Positions 34,570 to 45,026 of a DNA stretch of 64,000 nt are shown here, piece after piece. Both the position numbers and the translations under genes were made by a program. Location of the stretch: positions 310,001 to 374,000 of the forward strand of contig WFMF01000091.1 in NCBI GenBank assembly GCA_011033025.1. Reading direction: 5' to 3'. The stretch comes from Beroe forskalii. Lineage: Eukaryota; Ctenophora; Nuda; Beroida; Beroidae. The notes under the pieces are model-generated. The model had not been told where the DNA came from and made no database searches. It saw nothing but the letters and a program-made list of their open reading frames with translations. Each line of letters opens with the position of its first letter. Positions within the stretch are counted from its first letter, which is position 1.

Positions 34570-36144
34570 ATGTCTTCCAAAGCCAGGGTTTTATATGAAT
34601 TTGATGGACACAGTGAAAATAATGAGTTGAAGGTGTTTGAGGATGAATTAATTACAATAGTATGTGAAGATGCTGGAGAAGGATGGGTTGAAGCAATAAA
34701 AGATACTGGTGAACAAGGCTTAGTTCCAGCATCTTACATAGAATTCATAGATGTTGAGTATGAAGTTATGGAACCTCCAACACAATATACAGGACAGGAG
34801 ACAATTGAACAACCTGGGGTTGGTGGTGGTGGTGGTGCGGATGAATGGTCAGATTATGACTCAGATGAAGATACAAAGCATAACCGACCTAGTATGAGTG
34901 TTGATAATGAAGATGATAGTAGGGCAGGATATGGTGCACGCTCAAATAGTACCATGATGAAAAAAAGCATGAATAGATTCACTCCATATGTGAAAAGTGG
35001 AGCTGAAGACTTTATATTAGGTAAAGAGAAGGAACTGATTGCAGAAAATGAGCTGATTACTATCATATCACCTAATAATATTGATTTAACATGGCTGCCA
35101 AATTCCTTGATTACTGTTGAAATAACTGAACCCATTAAGAAACAAAAGTTCAAGGGGATGAAATCATTCATGTCATATCATATAACACCATCGACAACCA
35201 ATCTCACTGTGGAGAGAAGATATAAGCAGTTTGATTGGTTTCATGATAGACTAGAAGAAAAGTTCCCCTGCTTCATTATTCCACCTCTACCAGAGAAGGC
35301 TGTTGTTGGAAAATATCAACAAGATTTTGTGGAACAAAGGAGGGAAAAATTACAACTTTGGCTAAACAGGATAGGAAGACATCCTATAATTTCACACTCA
35401 AATGTAACAACACATTTTTTAACATGTAAAGATGAAAAAGAGTGGAAAGAAGGTAAGAGGAAAGCTGAACAAGACCGTACTGCGAGATCTGGATTCTTTT
35501 TGACTGTAAAAAGTGAAGCCCATCTTCCTGACACTCTTAGTAGTGAAAGCTATGTTGGGAGTTTTAGCACATTCAGTAAAAAGATGGAAGGGGCCCTTGA
35601 GAAGCTTGTTAGACAGAATGATGATTATGCAGCAAAGATGACTGGAGGTATCAAGCATATGTATTCAAAATATGGCCAAATATTTAAAGAAATGGGTGAA
35701 GTATTCGATACAGGCCCCCTTGGTGAATCAAAGCCTGTTACTGCTGCTTTGCTCAGCACTGGTAGGTGCTATCAAGAAATTTCAGAAGTTTATGAAAATC
35801 AACCAAGATTTGATGCTCATGTCCTCAGTGAAGCAGTTAGAGAATACCAAGGAATTCTAAGCTCAGTCCCAGACATGCTTCATGTTCACAAAGGTGCATC
35901 ACAAAAGGTTAAAGATTACACCCGTGGAGATGGTGATAAAGATGCTGATGAGGAGGAAAATGTGCTGCAACGGTATAGCACAATTTCAGGTGCAGTGATG
36001 GCTGAAATCAACCATTTCCACATTGAAAGAAATGCTGATTTCAATGCCATGATGAGGGATTATATCCATACTCAGATTGAGTTCCATAAAAACATTTGTC
36101 AAAAATTAGAACATGCTCTTTCTCAATTTCCAGAGCAAGCATAG
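34570..36144 (+). CDS. SH3-PX-BAR sorting nexin (SNX9/SNX18/SNX33 family)
   Basis: 524 residues in a single exon, from the ATG at 34570 to TAG. Domains in order: SH3 (2-62: ARVLYEFDG, ELITIV, GWVEA, GLVPASYIEFI); acidic low-complexity linker (GVGGGGGADEWSDYDSDED); PX (about 178-300: MSYHITPSTTNLTVERRYKQ, FDWFHDRLEEKFP, IPPLPEK, VEQRREKLQLWLNRI), which in the family binds phosphoinositides; BAR (about 325-524), a membrane-bending coiled coil. Family role: endocytic membrane remodelling with dynamin and N-WASP. Vertebrate SNX9, 18 and 33 are 570-630 aa; the linker is shorter here. The single coding exon resembles vertebrate SNX18 and SNX33, though a retrocopy cannot be excluded. I cannot choose between the three paralogues, so no symbol is given. 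Confidence 0.92.
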   Translation: MSSKARVLYEFDGHSENNELKVFEDELITIVCEDAGEGWVEAIKDTGEQGLVPASYIEFIDVEYEVMEPPTQYTGQETIEQPGVGGGGGADEWSDYDSDEDTKHNRPSMSVDNEDDSRAGYGARSNSTMMKKSMNRFTPYVKSGAEDFILGKEKELIAENELITIISPNNIDLTWLPNSLITVEITEPIKKQKFKGMKSFMSYHITPSTTNLTVERRYKQFDWFHDRLEEKFPCFIIPPLPEKAVVGKYQQDFVEQRREKLQLWLNRIGRHPIISHSNVTTHFLTCKDEKEWKEGKRKAEQDRTARSGFFLTVKSEAHLPDTLSSESYVGSFSTFSKKMEGALEKLVRQNDDYAAKMTGGIKHMYSKYGQIFKEMGEVFDTGPLGESKPVTAALLSTGRCYQEISEVYENQPRFDAHVLSEAVREYQGILSSVPDMLHVHKGASQKVKDYTRGDGDKDADEEENVLQRYSTISGAVMAEINHFHIERNADFNAMMRDYIHTQIEFHKNICQKLEHALSQFPEQA

Positions 36145-38337
36145 ACAGTGCCTCAAGTGGCAATATGTGTAGTTGGATGGCTAACTACCATCCATGTATT
36201 ATACTGATAGAATGATTCATGATTATATTGAACTCAATGAGATTTACTTAATTTTCATCTGATTAAAATTAAATAAGTACTTGTTAAGAAATAAGAAGGA
36301 TAGGTACGAATTTAAGATCATATTTTAAACACTTTGAACTGTTGAAAATTATGATCCAGAATCGTTCATTATGTGTTGGAGGAATTTTTCAAGTAAACAA
36401 TTATTCAAAATTGGTAAAAGCTCAGTGGAAAATCTATAAATAGAACATATTTTGAACACTATTTCGTTCATGTAAGTTTTATTGGCATTATTAATAAATT
36501 AAGTAAATTCATATCATACCTTCTGTAAACATTATAGCTTTTCATTTTATTGAGATTTAGGGATTTATCATGATTGATCATGACTTAGCTTTATAAACTT
36601 GTAAAACATGGCTTGATCACTTTAATATCATCATTTTATTAATATTGTGTTGAATAAGATGGTTGGTATGTTTAATGTAATAATATTTACCTTCTTTTGT
36701 GGGGTCCAAATATGAGAGACATGTATCAGCCTTAGTAGATAATACCTTCGGTTGACTGTAATATGACATTTGACATTAAATTTAATGTGGTTAACTGTTC
36801 AGAGCATAGATTTGGAATGATCATGATCAATGATTTCTGATGGTATTGATAGACTTATTAATAACACTTGAAGCTTGATAAAAAGTATCAGGTCCATTTG
36901 ATATGATAAGAATCATCAATTATCAATGTGAAAAAATCTGTTGCCATCAATTATTACTTCAAGTTCATTCAAGAATCACCAATCACAATGTAAATGATTC
37001 ATTAACTTTGTAAATCTTATCAACTGATCCATGAAATTTGTTCCTCTGGTTTATAGCATACATTACACAGAATTTTTGTGACAGATGTTTTTGAATGATC
37101 TGTTTTTATTTTTATGATCTTTATTCTTGATTCTTGATTTGATATTTCTGTACAACCTTAAATAGAGATATTTTAGAAAATGTAATCGTTGTCTTTATGT
37201 TATAATTTTTTGAAAATTGTTTACTTTCATATTATTTGCCTGTGACTGTTTCAAAAATAGAATCCGACTAGCTAGAGGTATTGTTAAATGAGATGATCTC
37301 AATATAATGATTCAAGGTAACAGGCACTAAGATTAAAAGTGTAGGTAGGTATTTTCCATATGATTTGATGACTCCATTGAAGTATTGGAATAATATATAA
37401 CATAGATTACCTTACATTAAATCACATTGCAAAGATAATAAATTCATCAATAAATTTTGAATACTATTCATCTATCAGTTAATACACTAATGAATGTTAT
37501 CTAAAAGATGAACTGATGGTTTCGGATAAATTTGGCTCAAAATAAAGCTTGGTACTAGTAGATAGATAATAGCACTAATTTAGTGATCCAAAACACTTTA
37601 AAAAGAAACACTTCAAAGCAAGCCAGCATACTACTAATATTAGCTGGAGTCCAGTTATTCTCATCTGTGTAGGGGGGGGGGAGGTCAACCTAGGGCGTAG
37701 CCAGGGGGAAGGCGACACAGGCGGCTGCTTCCCCCTTTTGGACAGAAAACGTGAAAATTTTGTTAACATGAGTGCTTTGAGCCAAGCAAAATAAGAAATT
37801 GACAGTTTTTAATGCAACTCACTGCCCCCTTTTCATAAATCTGGTTACGCCCCTGGGGTCAACCCCCAAACTTACGGTGGATATAAAAATCGCCAATGAG
37901 GGTTTAATTTTTGGGGGTTTACGGGGGTTTTATTGGGGCTTGAGGGGGATTATTTCTGATTGCAAGAATATCCTTTACACTTTTACAGTAAGGGTGCAGG
38001 AACTTTGATTGCTAATTGATGAGGCATGATCTAATTTGCTCTGTGCTGCATGTTTTTATATAATATCAAGCTTTGTTTTTAGCTCAAGTTATCCAAACCA
38101 TCAGTGCACCATTAACACCTTTTTGAACTTGAAACCAAAAGGGTTGGATTCTGAAACCCAAATTTTCGAATATATTTTAAAGATATTTCATCTTGTTTAT
38201 ATTCAGTAGAGTACTAGTAGAATGCTTTGATATATAAAAAAAATTGGAATTTCCTCAGGACTGAATTATGAATTCTAGCTATAACTGCTTAACTGATTGA
38301 TTTGCTCTCAACTGAAGACAGAAATTAGATCCAGTAA
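36145..38337. other. AT-rich intergenic stretch with one small MITE
   Basis: 3' UTR of the nexin gene probably runs into this region; no further exon is seen. A 166-bp MITE is at 37691-37856. Confidence 0.5.
37691..37856. mobile_element. 166-bp hAT-like MITE with perfect 8-bp duplication
   Basis: Termini tagggcgtagccagg and ctggttacgcccctg form imperfect inverted repeats. GGTCAACC is directly repeated at 37683-37690 and 37857-37864, the 8-bp target duplication expected of hAT elements. No coding capacity. Confidence 0.85.
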
Positions 38338-39816
38338 ATGGAATGTCAGATGATAGAAAACAAACATACATCACCAATAGATGATGTTGAAACATTATCA
38401 GAATTTTTACCCAAAAACGTGGATGATGCTCTTATATCCTATGTACCTTTTGAATTGAAAACCCATTCTGGTTCAAAGGTGCTGGTATGCCACGATATGA
38501 GTGGTGGCTATTTGGATGACAAGTTTGTAGATGGTTCTGATCATCCTCACTCGTATAATTTCTACCACTGGGCACAAATAGATATTTTTGTCTATTTTAG
38601 TCATCACCTTGTCACCATCCCTCCCTTGGTTTGGATAGATGCAGCTCATAAAAATGGGGTATCTGTATTAGGAACTTTTATAACTGAGTGGGATAAAGGG
38701 GCTGAAAACTGCAGTATCATGTTCAAATCTGTGGAATCATCAGTACACTTTGCGAAACAGCTTGCTGAAATTGCTGGCACATATAACTTTGATGGTTGGC
38801 TAGTTAATATTGAAAACACTCTATCATCAGAAGAAGTGGCAAACATACAAGTTTTCTTACAGGTTTTATGTGCAGAAATGAAAACTAAAAAGTCAAAGAG
38901 CTTGGTTATCTGGTATGATGCAGTTACATGTCAAGGGGAATTGAAATGGCAGGATTCAGTTACAGATCTCAATAGATGTTTCTTTGAATGCTGTGATGGT
39001 ATATTCCTTAACTATACCTGGAAAGATTGGCAGCTTCAATTGACTATGGACCTTTGTCTTGACAGAATCACTGATGTTTTTGTTGGTATTGATGTTTGGG
39101 CCAGGGGTTGTGTGGGAAAATTCGATTGCTTTCAAAGTACAGAGAAAATCACATCTTATGGATTTTCAACTGCCCTTTTTGCTCCAGCATGGTGTTATGA
39201 ACAGAATGTTGGTAGATTCCGTGATTTTATAAGGGATAATGATAAGTTTTGGGAATTATTGGTGCCAACTTGTCCCCCAAAACCCATTCAAACTTATTCT
39301 GGGAAAAACATTCATTCAAATTTTAACTTTGGATTTGGCATAAAGAATTTTGAATATGGATTTTTACTTGGCTCAGAGCCATGGTATAATCTTTCTAAGC
39401 AGGACAATCTTTATACTAACTTCTGCAATAACAAATGCTGCAAAATATCTATCAACTCAAGTGAAGCTTTTGAAGGAAGTACATCAGTGGAAATAAATAT
39501 CATTGATCAGGGATTTGAACTGTTAGATAAACTATTTTGTATCAATACAAACATCAATGAAAATAATGAAATATTGCTGGTATGCAAATGTGATGTAACT
39601 CTTGAAGGTCTTGAATTGATTCTATCTGATCACAGTGGTAAGAAACTAACTTTGAAACCGATTTTTAATATTCACATTGGTGGTAATTGCTGGCGCCAAA
39701 TTACTTATAGAACTCAATGTTCAAGCAATGTATCATGGATAGGACTTAAATTTGATAGCAATATTCTTATCAAAGCTCCTGTTTGTCTTTTAATTGGACA
39801 TTTTTCAATATCTTGA
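38338..39816 (+). CDS. ENGASE: Cytosolic endo-beta-N-acetylglucosaminidase (GH85)
   Basis: Hydrolyses the chitobiose core of free or released N-glycans in the cytosol. 492 residues, one exon; the ATG directly follows an in-frame TAA, so the start is fixed. GH85 features: YNFYHWAQIDIFVYFSHH and IPPLVWIDAAHKNGVSVLGT near the N terminus, then FDGWLVNIEN at 151-160, where E159 is the expected catalytic acid and N157 the residue that positions the substrate acetamido group. Later VGIDVWARGC and FAPAWCYE are typical barrel strands, and a beta-rich C-terminal domain follows. No signal peptide, as expected. Human ENGASE is 743 aa; this one lacks the long C-terminal part. Lying 2.2 kb after the nexin and 0.45 kb before the vWA gene on the same strand, it is also intronless. 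Confidence 0.93.
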   Translation: MECQMIENKHTSPIDDVETLSEFLPKNVDDALISYVPFELKTHSGSKVLVCHDMSGGYLDDKFVDGSDHPHSYNFYHWAQIDIFVYFSHHLVTIPPLVWIDAAHKNGVSVLGTFITEWDKGAENCSIMFKSVESSVHFAKQLAEIAGTYNFDGWLVNIENTLSSEEVANIQVFLQVLCAEMKTKKSKSLVIWYDAVTCQGELKWQDSVTDLNRCFFECCDGIFLNYTWKDWQLQLTMDLCLDRITDVFVGIDVWARGCVGKFDCFQSTEKITSYGFSTALFAPAWCYEQNVGRFRDFIRDNDKFWELLVPTCPPKPIQTYSGKNIHSNFNFGFGIKNFEYGFLLGSEPWYNLSKQDNLYTNFCNNKCCKISINSSEAFEGSTSVEINIIDQGFELLDKLFCINTNINENNEILLVCKCDVTLEGLELILSDHSGKKLTLKPIFNIHIGGNCWRQITYRTQCSSNVSWIGLKFDSNILIKAPVCLLIGHFSIS

Positions 39817-40270
39817 AACCTTCCATCACTACACAATTAATCCTGTCTTCATGTGAAGAATAGATAATATATACGTTCGCTGAAAAATATCATCACTTCA
39901 TTAGCATTCAGAGCACAAGGATGCATAAAAAATTGTTCAATTAGTCAATTGTCTTGAATGAACTGATAAAGGGGTGTCACTTTCCAATTTGTCCATAATC
40001 CTACAGTCTAGACATCCATATTAAGATATTTTGTGTGCATTTGTCATAGATAAATTATGATTTCAAATGATTTAGAAGATAATCTCTTTTTACTATTTAC
40101 TACCTAACTTACCTATCTATTAGATGCCATAACACAGTACTACAGTAATGCTGATGCTTAAATTTTAATTTTTCTCATAACTTTCATTCATTTCTAATGG
40201 TAATTATTGTTATTTAATAGTATAATTAATACATAGTTGAAATACTCATTTATAATCAAATCTTGAAGGC

Positions 40271-41095
40271 ATGCTGGCCGAGGTACTGACAGTGCTGCTT
40301 TTCCTGCTATCAGTGTTCCTCGTCAAACGAGTACATCTCAGCTACCGAACCACTCAAGATGATGTTTACATTGCCCAGTTCAATCCTACCAACTTTGATG
40401 ACATAAAGAAATATGTCAAGTGTACTGGGCTAAATAAGCTGAAGATAAATATCTATATCGACTTCACACTGAACAATGTTCGTGGAACAAAGAATCTACA
40501 CAAGATCCATAAGAATGATCTCAATGCCTATCAAAAAATCTTGACTTGTCTATTGAAGGGGCTGGGAAACAGTGATATCCCCATTGGAATATTTGGTTTT
40601 GGTGACATTGAAACTCAGGACACAGAAGTGTTTTCTGTGACTTCTTATCAGAACTGTGTGACTACAAATGACGCCATTCAGTACTACAACTCTACTGTAA
40701 GTGGTTTACAGATGAGTGGACCTCGAAGCTTTGTGCCTGCACTGAGACATGCTACAGATCAGTCCAGGATATCTGGCCAGCACCTCATCTTTATCATCAC
40801 CAGTGGCTTGCCAGAGAATGTGCAGCAGAACTTTGAACAGGTAGTTGATTCGAGTTGGAGTGATGTGTTAGTGACATTTATTGGTGTTGGAAGTGGGCCT
40901 TGGACTGGGATTTCTAGTATTACTCGATACTCTAGTGAAAAGAAGTTTTCAAATGCATCTTATTTGTTGCAGAACATGTATTCAGATGACATTGACTTTT
41001 TGAGGAATATTATGTTGACAGTTAAAGGTCTACATGAGAATTTCCTGGAGGATTCTAAATTAATATCAGAATCTGTTGAATCAAAGACTGACTGA
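40271..41095 (+). CDS. Membrane-anchored copine-type vWA domain protein
   Basis: 274 residues, single exon. An N-terminal hydrophobic helix (LTVLLFLLSVFLV, residues 6-18) acts as signal anchor. The rest is a vWA domain of copine type: INIYIDFTLNN (the metal-site DxTxN where classical domains have DxSxS), IPIGIFGFGDIETQD, GPRSFVPALRHA, LIFIITSGLPEN and VLVTFIGVG. Copines normally carry two C2 domains before the vWA domain (about 530-560 aa); here they are replaced by a membrane helix. RGLG ubiquitin ligases have the same vWA fold, but no RING is present. The domain assignment is firm; the cellular role is unknown. The downstream 41096-41640 stretch is AT-rich and empty. Confidence 0.8.
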   Translation: MLAEVLTVLLFLLSVFLVKRVHLSYRTTQDDVYIAQFNPTNFDDIKKYVKCTGLNKLKINIYIDFTLNNVRGTKNLHKIHKNDLNAYQKILTCLLKGLGNSDIPIGIFGFGDIETQDTEVFSVTSYQNCVTTNDAIQYYNSTVSGLQMSGPRSFVPALRHATDQSRISGQHLIFIITSGLPENVQQNFEQVVDSSWSDVLVTFIGVGSGPWTGISSITRYSSEKKFSNASYLLQNMYSDDIDFLRNIMLTVKGLHENFLEDSKLISESVESKTD

Positions 41096-41646
41096 ATTCA
41101 GCTAAGTTACAACTTATTATATAATGCAGTGTTCCCTCAGATTTATATGCCCCTCCATTCAAATTCAATTTTGTTATTTCATATTTATTGTATAACAAGC
41201 TGTTTATTTATACTGATAAAATGTTTTGTTTGATGGTGACCCAAGTTAGACCACGCCGTAGTTAGACTATGATTTAATTTGTGTAACTCCCAGACAATAG
41301 ATTAGTTTTAAAAAGTAAGTTATGCCTACAATAAGAGGTTGATAACATGTAATTTATGTTATGTGTTATCTTGATTGAATGATGATCATAATATAGTAAT
41401 ATGTAGGAACACAACACCTTCATATAGGTAATACAATATTAATAACCTAGGCAACGTTCAGGCTTTAGGATAATGCTATGTTATGTATCCTGGAATACTT
41501 TCATGATGATGCACATTATTTCATTAAGTTAACAAGATTAAGTATATAGTGGTGTTTTAAGTTATTAAAGTATTAAAAAGATTACAATTGAACTTAGAGG
41601 ATTAAAAAATTATTACCGATTTAAGTTTGTTTGATCATAATTCATT

Positions 41647-42050
41647 GCCTTATTGGCCTTTATTTAGCCAGCCTTTTTTTAACTGGCCCTATGGACAAAA
41701 CTCGAATCGTTTTTGAGCCATTTAAACAGGCCCCTTGGACAAACATTTTTCGAAAGCAGTTGCCAAACCAAGAATTTTTGCTCAAAAAAGCCTCAAAAAC
41801 CAACTTATACTAAGTAAATTGCATCGAAAGTCAAATCCTGGTCTAATATCATGATTAAGGTCATTATCTGTGTTATATAATGACGGTCAAATGAATTTAG
41901 TACATAAGCTGAGTAACAAAATTTTCATCTGACATAAATCAACTGGCTTTTATTAACTTAATCGGCCCTACTTCAACCGGCAATTTTTCAACTGGCCCTT
42001 TGGACAAAAATCTCAATGTCGTTTTTAAAATAAATAAGGGCCAATAAGGT
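41647..42050 (+). mobile_element. MITE of the CCTTATTGGCC family, copy 1
   Basis: Termini ccttattggcctttattta and taaataagggccaataagg are inverted repeats. Internal motif aactggccctttggacaaaa repeats near both ends. Flanked by ttcatt (41641-41646) and atttcatt (42051-42058), a likely target duplication. Same orientation and internal order as 59732-60147. Non-coding. Confidence 0.8.
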
Positions 42051-42236
42051 ATTTCATTATTCAACTAGGTATATAATTTCTAATTTCTGTTTTAATATAG
42101 TCTGAAAGTCTGTAGATTCATCATTATACTCCTCCCAAGCTTGTTTCAGCGACCTCGTAAGTTTGGTTATACGGTCTCCATTGAATTTCAGTGCACAAAA
42201 GCTTAAATAAAATGGAATTTGATTTTAAAGGAGCAC

Positions 42237-42500
42237 TCAAAAATCTACTTAAGCGTTGAACCCGGACGAGGGTCGTCAGACCTGAGTGGGAAGAAATACT
42301 GTTGTTTGGTCAAAGAATAGTCGGTCCCTGCTGTTTCAGGTCGGGGTATAATGCAGTTCCATGATCTCAGCTGTGACCGTATACATTCGATAATGAACTC
42401 GGCACGCCTCGTCCATTATCCAACTTACACAGTCTCGGCTGTCGCCTCGACCATGTAAGTTGCGGTATACGGTCACCACTTCGACATGTAACCGCTTATT
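42237..42500. repeat. Inverted-repeat cluster
   Basis: gtgaccgtatac (about 42370) and gtatacggtcac (about 42465) form a perfect 12-base inverted repeat; inside lies aacttaca with tgtaagtt. Outer blocks cgtcagacctgag and ctgaaacagcagggaccg are less clear. Possibly a small MITE. Confidence 0.45.
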
Positions 42501-42589
42501 ATTTGACTTGTAACTTGTCAATAGTTTATCAATTGTCAGACTAGCGTGCTGTTTTCTTCAGTATCAACTTATCAAAAGATCTGTACTCA

Positions 42590-42845
42590 TAGCTTCACCC
42601 CCCTAAGAAAGGGGGATGAAGATTTTGGTCAAGATAAAGTAGGTGGGGCTTGCCCCAATTTCAAAATTCAATGATTCTAAGGGGACTGGAACAGAAGGGG
42701 GAGTGAAAAAATTAAGGGGGGATTGGGATCTGGCAGAAGAATTTCAAAATTTGAGATGAAAATCCGTGGGAAATATTTTTTCTCAGACCCTCTGGCCTCT
42801 TGGGGCTGTGCCCCAGACCCCCGCTCCCCTTTTGTGAGACTTAAT
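42590..42845. other. G/C-tract-rich repeat-like stretch
   Basis: Runs of ccccccta and gggggat, ttggggctgtgccccagacc and similar. It looks like an interspersed repeat, but no ends can be defined. Confidence 0.35.
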
Positions 42846-43277
42846 TAATATGTCAGTCTTAATATGTCAGAAATTGAAGCATCACAGCGATATTATTGCT
42901 GTGATACTTCAATTTCATGCCATTTCAAAGGAATAACAGCTTTGTTTTTATTTTGTGCTGAAAATATTCCTGAGGCTTGATTTCATGACCTGAATTAACC
43001 AAATTAACCAAATTTATAATCTGACTTGCTGTGTCAGTCACATTACATAGTTAACATACTTTATTCTCGTCTTTAAGTATCTAGTTTCGGTTGATTTTTT
43101 TTTGTTTAACATGTTTTTGGTGGGGTTGCATTGGTCGAATTTTTGAAATGCAGGGGTCGGGTGCCTAATGGGGGGATGGGGATTTTGAAAGTTCAGGGAG
43201 AAGGTTTTGGCAAGGGGGAGTTGGAAAATTCAGGGGGGAGGGATTGGACCCAGGATGAAGCTATGTCTGTACTACCT

Positions 43278-43540
43278 GAGTGGCCAGGTAGCACAGTGGT
43301 TAAGGCGTCGTACTTTCAATCAAGAGATTAGTGGTTCGATTCCCGTGCTTATCGTGCTAAAGGTGAGAATTCTCACCTAAGCAGCCACACAGTTCACTCA
43401 GCCCAGCGGACAGAAAACTGTGCGGGAGGGTTAAATGAGGAGCTGCTCATTGCAGTGAAGTCTCGGGCGACTAAAGTATTGATTACACTTTCTTAACCGT
43501 CACTGGTTTGATTACACTTGAATCCTTCGATTCCTGTCAT
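43278..43540 (+). mobile_element. tRNA-derived SINE
   Basis: tRNA-like head: A box tagcacagtggttaaggc and B box ggttcgattcc at 43333-43343, correctly spaced for a Pol III internal promoter. It is followed by a non-tRNA body (gcagccacacagttcactca, tctcgggcgactaaagtatt). The cloverleaf is degenerate, so it is not a functional tRNA gene. The 3' end is not sharply defined; no A-tail is evident. Confidence 0.75.
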
Positions 43541-43877
43541 TGGCTGTTACAGCTGTTGGAATAAAAGTAAAACCTTCAAAATAAAAAATTGAAAATTTTA
43601 TACACTGAGATTTTTCCAATAAATATAAATATAAATATTCTAAATCTAGTGTAATACTACACTTTTCAGTAATAAACTTCAGTTTGAGTTCTGCAACTGA
43701 CTGGGAAACTTGTCTGTTGAAGTCACTAAATACTAAAATAGTAATTTCAAACTTCTCAATCACATACCTTACATGCCTAAAAGTATCTTCTTCTCAGGGA
43801 TGTAATTAGGCAGCATGAATTGACAGGAGTGTGGTTTGAAAGATTAGAGTCGTTGTAAACGTGTAAGTCGTCTGCAA

Positions 43878-44651
43878 ATGACTGTTTGTGGCTGTAAAGG
43901 CGTGAGGTACTGCTCTGCCTGTGAATCGTCAGACAGAGTCCTATCCCTCAAATTAGATTGTTTCACCCAACCAATCAATGATTTCCACAAGTTCTGTGTG
44001 CATTGTACTACAGCTTTGCCCTGTTCTCACAACCCTTCCTCAACATGCACTGACGATCTGACAGGGGTGTCCGTTTACCTAGACTTCATATCCGAAAATG
44101 AGGAAGTGGAACTCGTTGCAAACATAGACAACTCAGCCTGGCAGCCGTCTCAATCGGGACGTTTAAAACAAGACTATGGGCCTCGTGCAAACTACAAAAA
44201 ACAAAAACTCAAATTAGACAAATTCTCTGGTCTTCCGGCCTTCTCTAGCTTCCTCCGAGACAGACTCAATCAAGTGATCATTCTGAAAGACTTCATTCCA
44301 GTGGAGCAGTGTAATCTGCAGTACCACCCGGACCAAGGCTCCTCCATAGACTTTCACTTCGATGACACCTGGCTGTGGGGGGAGCGGCTGGTCATAGTGA
44401 ACCTGTTGTCCGATTCCTGCATGTTGTTTAACTATCAAGACGAGTATGTGAAGGTGCCCCTCCCCAGAAGGTCAATGATTGTGATGCGTGGGGAGGGCAG
44501 GCATCGGTGGAAACACGCTATTGCCAGGGAGGACATTGTAGACAGAAGAATATCTGTTACTTTCAGGGAACTTTCTGAATTGTTTTTAAAGGGGGATAGG
44601 AAGGAGGAGGGAGGAGAAATAATTAGAATTGCTGCTAATTTCGTGAACTAA
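43878..44651 (+). CDS. ALKBH4: ALKBH4 dioxygenase
   Basis: Fe(II)/2-oxoglutarate dioxygenase; in mammals it is linked to actin K84 demethylation and other substrates. 257 residues, single exon. The N-terminal CGCKGVRYC with further paired Cys is the ALKBH4 signature. Conserved blocks: SQSGRLKQDYGPRANYKKQK, FSGLPAF, PVEQCNLQYHPDQGSSIDFH. Iron ligands H160 and D162 (HFD) and H213 (RHRWKHAI); 2-oxoglutarate-binding Arg in RRISVTFREL. Length is close to the human protein (302 aa) minus the insert before the last beta strands. Start: ATG at 43878, preceded by no in-frame alternative that adds conserved sequence. Fourth of five intronless plus-strand genes here. Confidence 0.94.
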   Translation: MTVCGCKGVRYCSACESSDRVLSLKLDCFTQPINDFHKFCVHCTTALPCSHNPSSTCTDDLTGVSVYLDFISENEEVELVANIDNSAWQPSQSGRLKQDYGPRANYKKQKLKLDKFSGLPAFSSFLRDRLNQVIILKDFIPVEQCNLQYHPDQGSSIDFHFDDTWLWGERLVIVNLLSDSCMLFNYQDEYVKVPLPRRSMIVMRGEGRHRWKHAIAREDIVDRRISVTFRELSELFLKGDRKEEGGEIIRIAANFVN

Positions 44652-45026
44652 CTAGATGATGAACAGCTCTGTTCATAAACTCTGTTCATGAAGTTATTAG
44701 AGTATTAGGTAGTACAAAGTACTTAGGTTATGATTATAAGTTTTCACAGCATATCTATTTACTTATTTATTGATTTGTGGGGAATTATTCTTGAAATTTC
44801 ATTTTTATAGTTATGGTGTTGTATTATTGATGCCATCGGTACTGCATTGAACTTAAGTTTTACTAGCAACATTTTGCTGTAATGCCGAGATCTATTTATA
44901 TTCTGTCTCAACATTTTGACTTATATTTACCTTTATACAGTTCCTACGTGATAGTAGATTTAATAACATTGCGATATAATTATAATCTGAAATATCATAA
45001 CAGCCCTTGCTGTCAGGATATCAGTT
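44652..45026. other. Short intergenic region
   Basis: AT-rich; no extra features seen between ALKBH4 and the rhodanese gene. Confidence 0.5.

Noticed and set aside
43278-43349. Functional tRNA gene
   Set aside because: A and B boxes are good, but the anticodon stem and acceptor stem do not pair well, and a SINE body follows.
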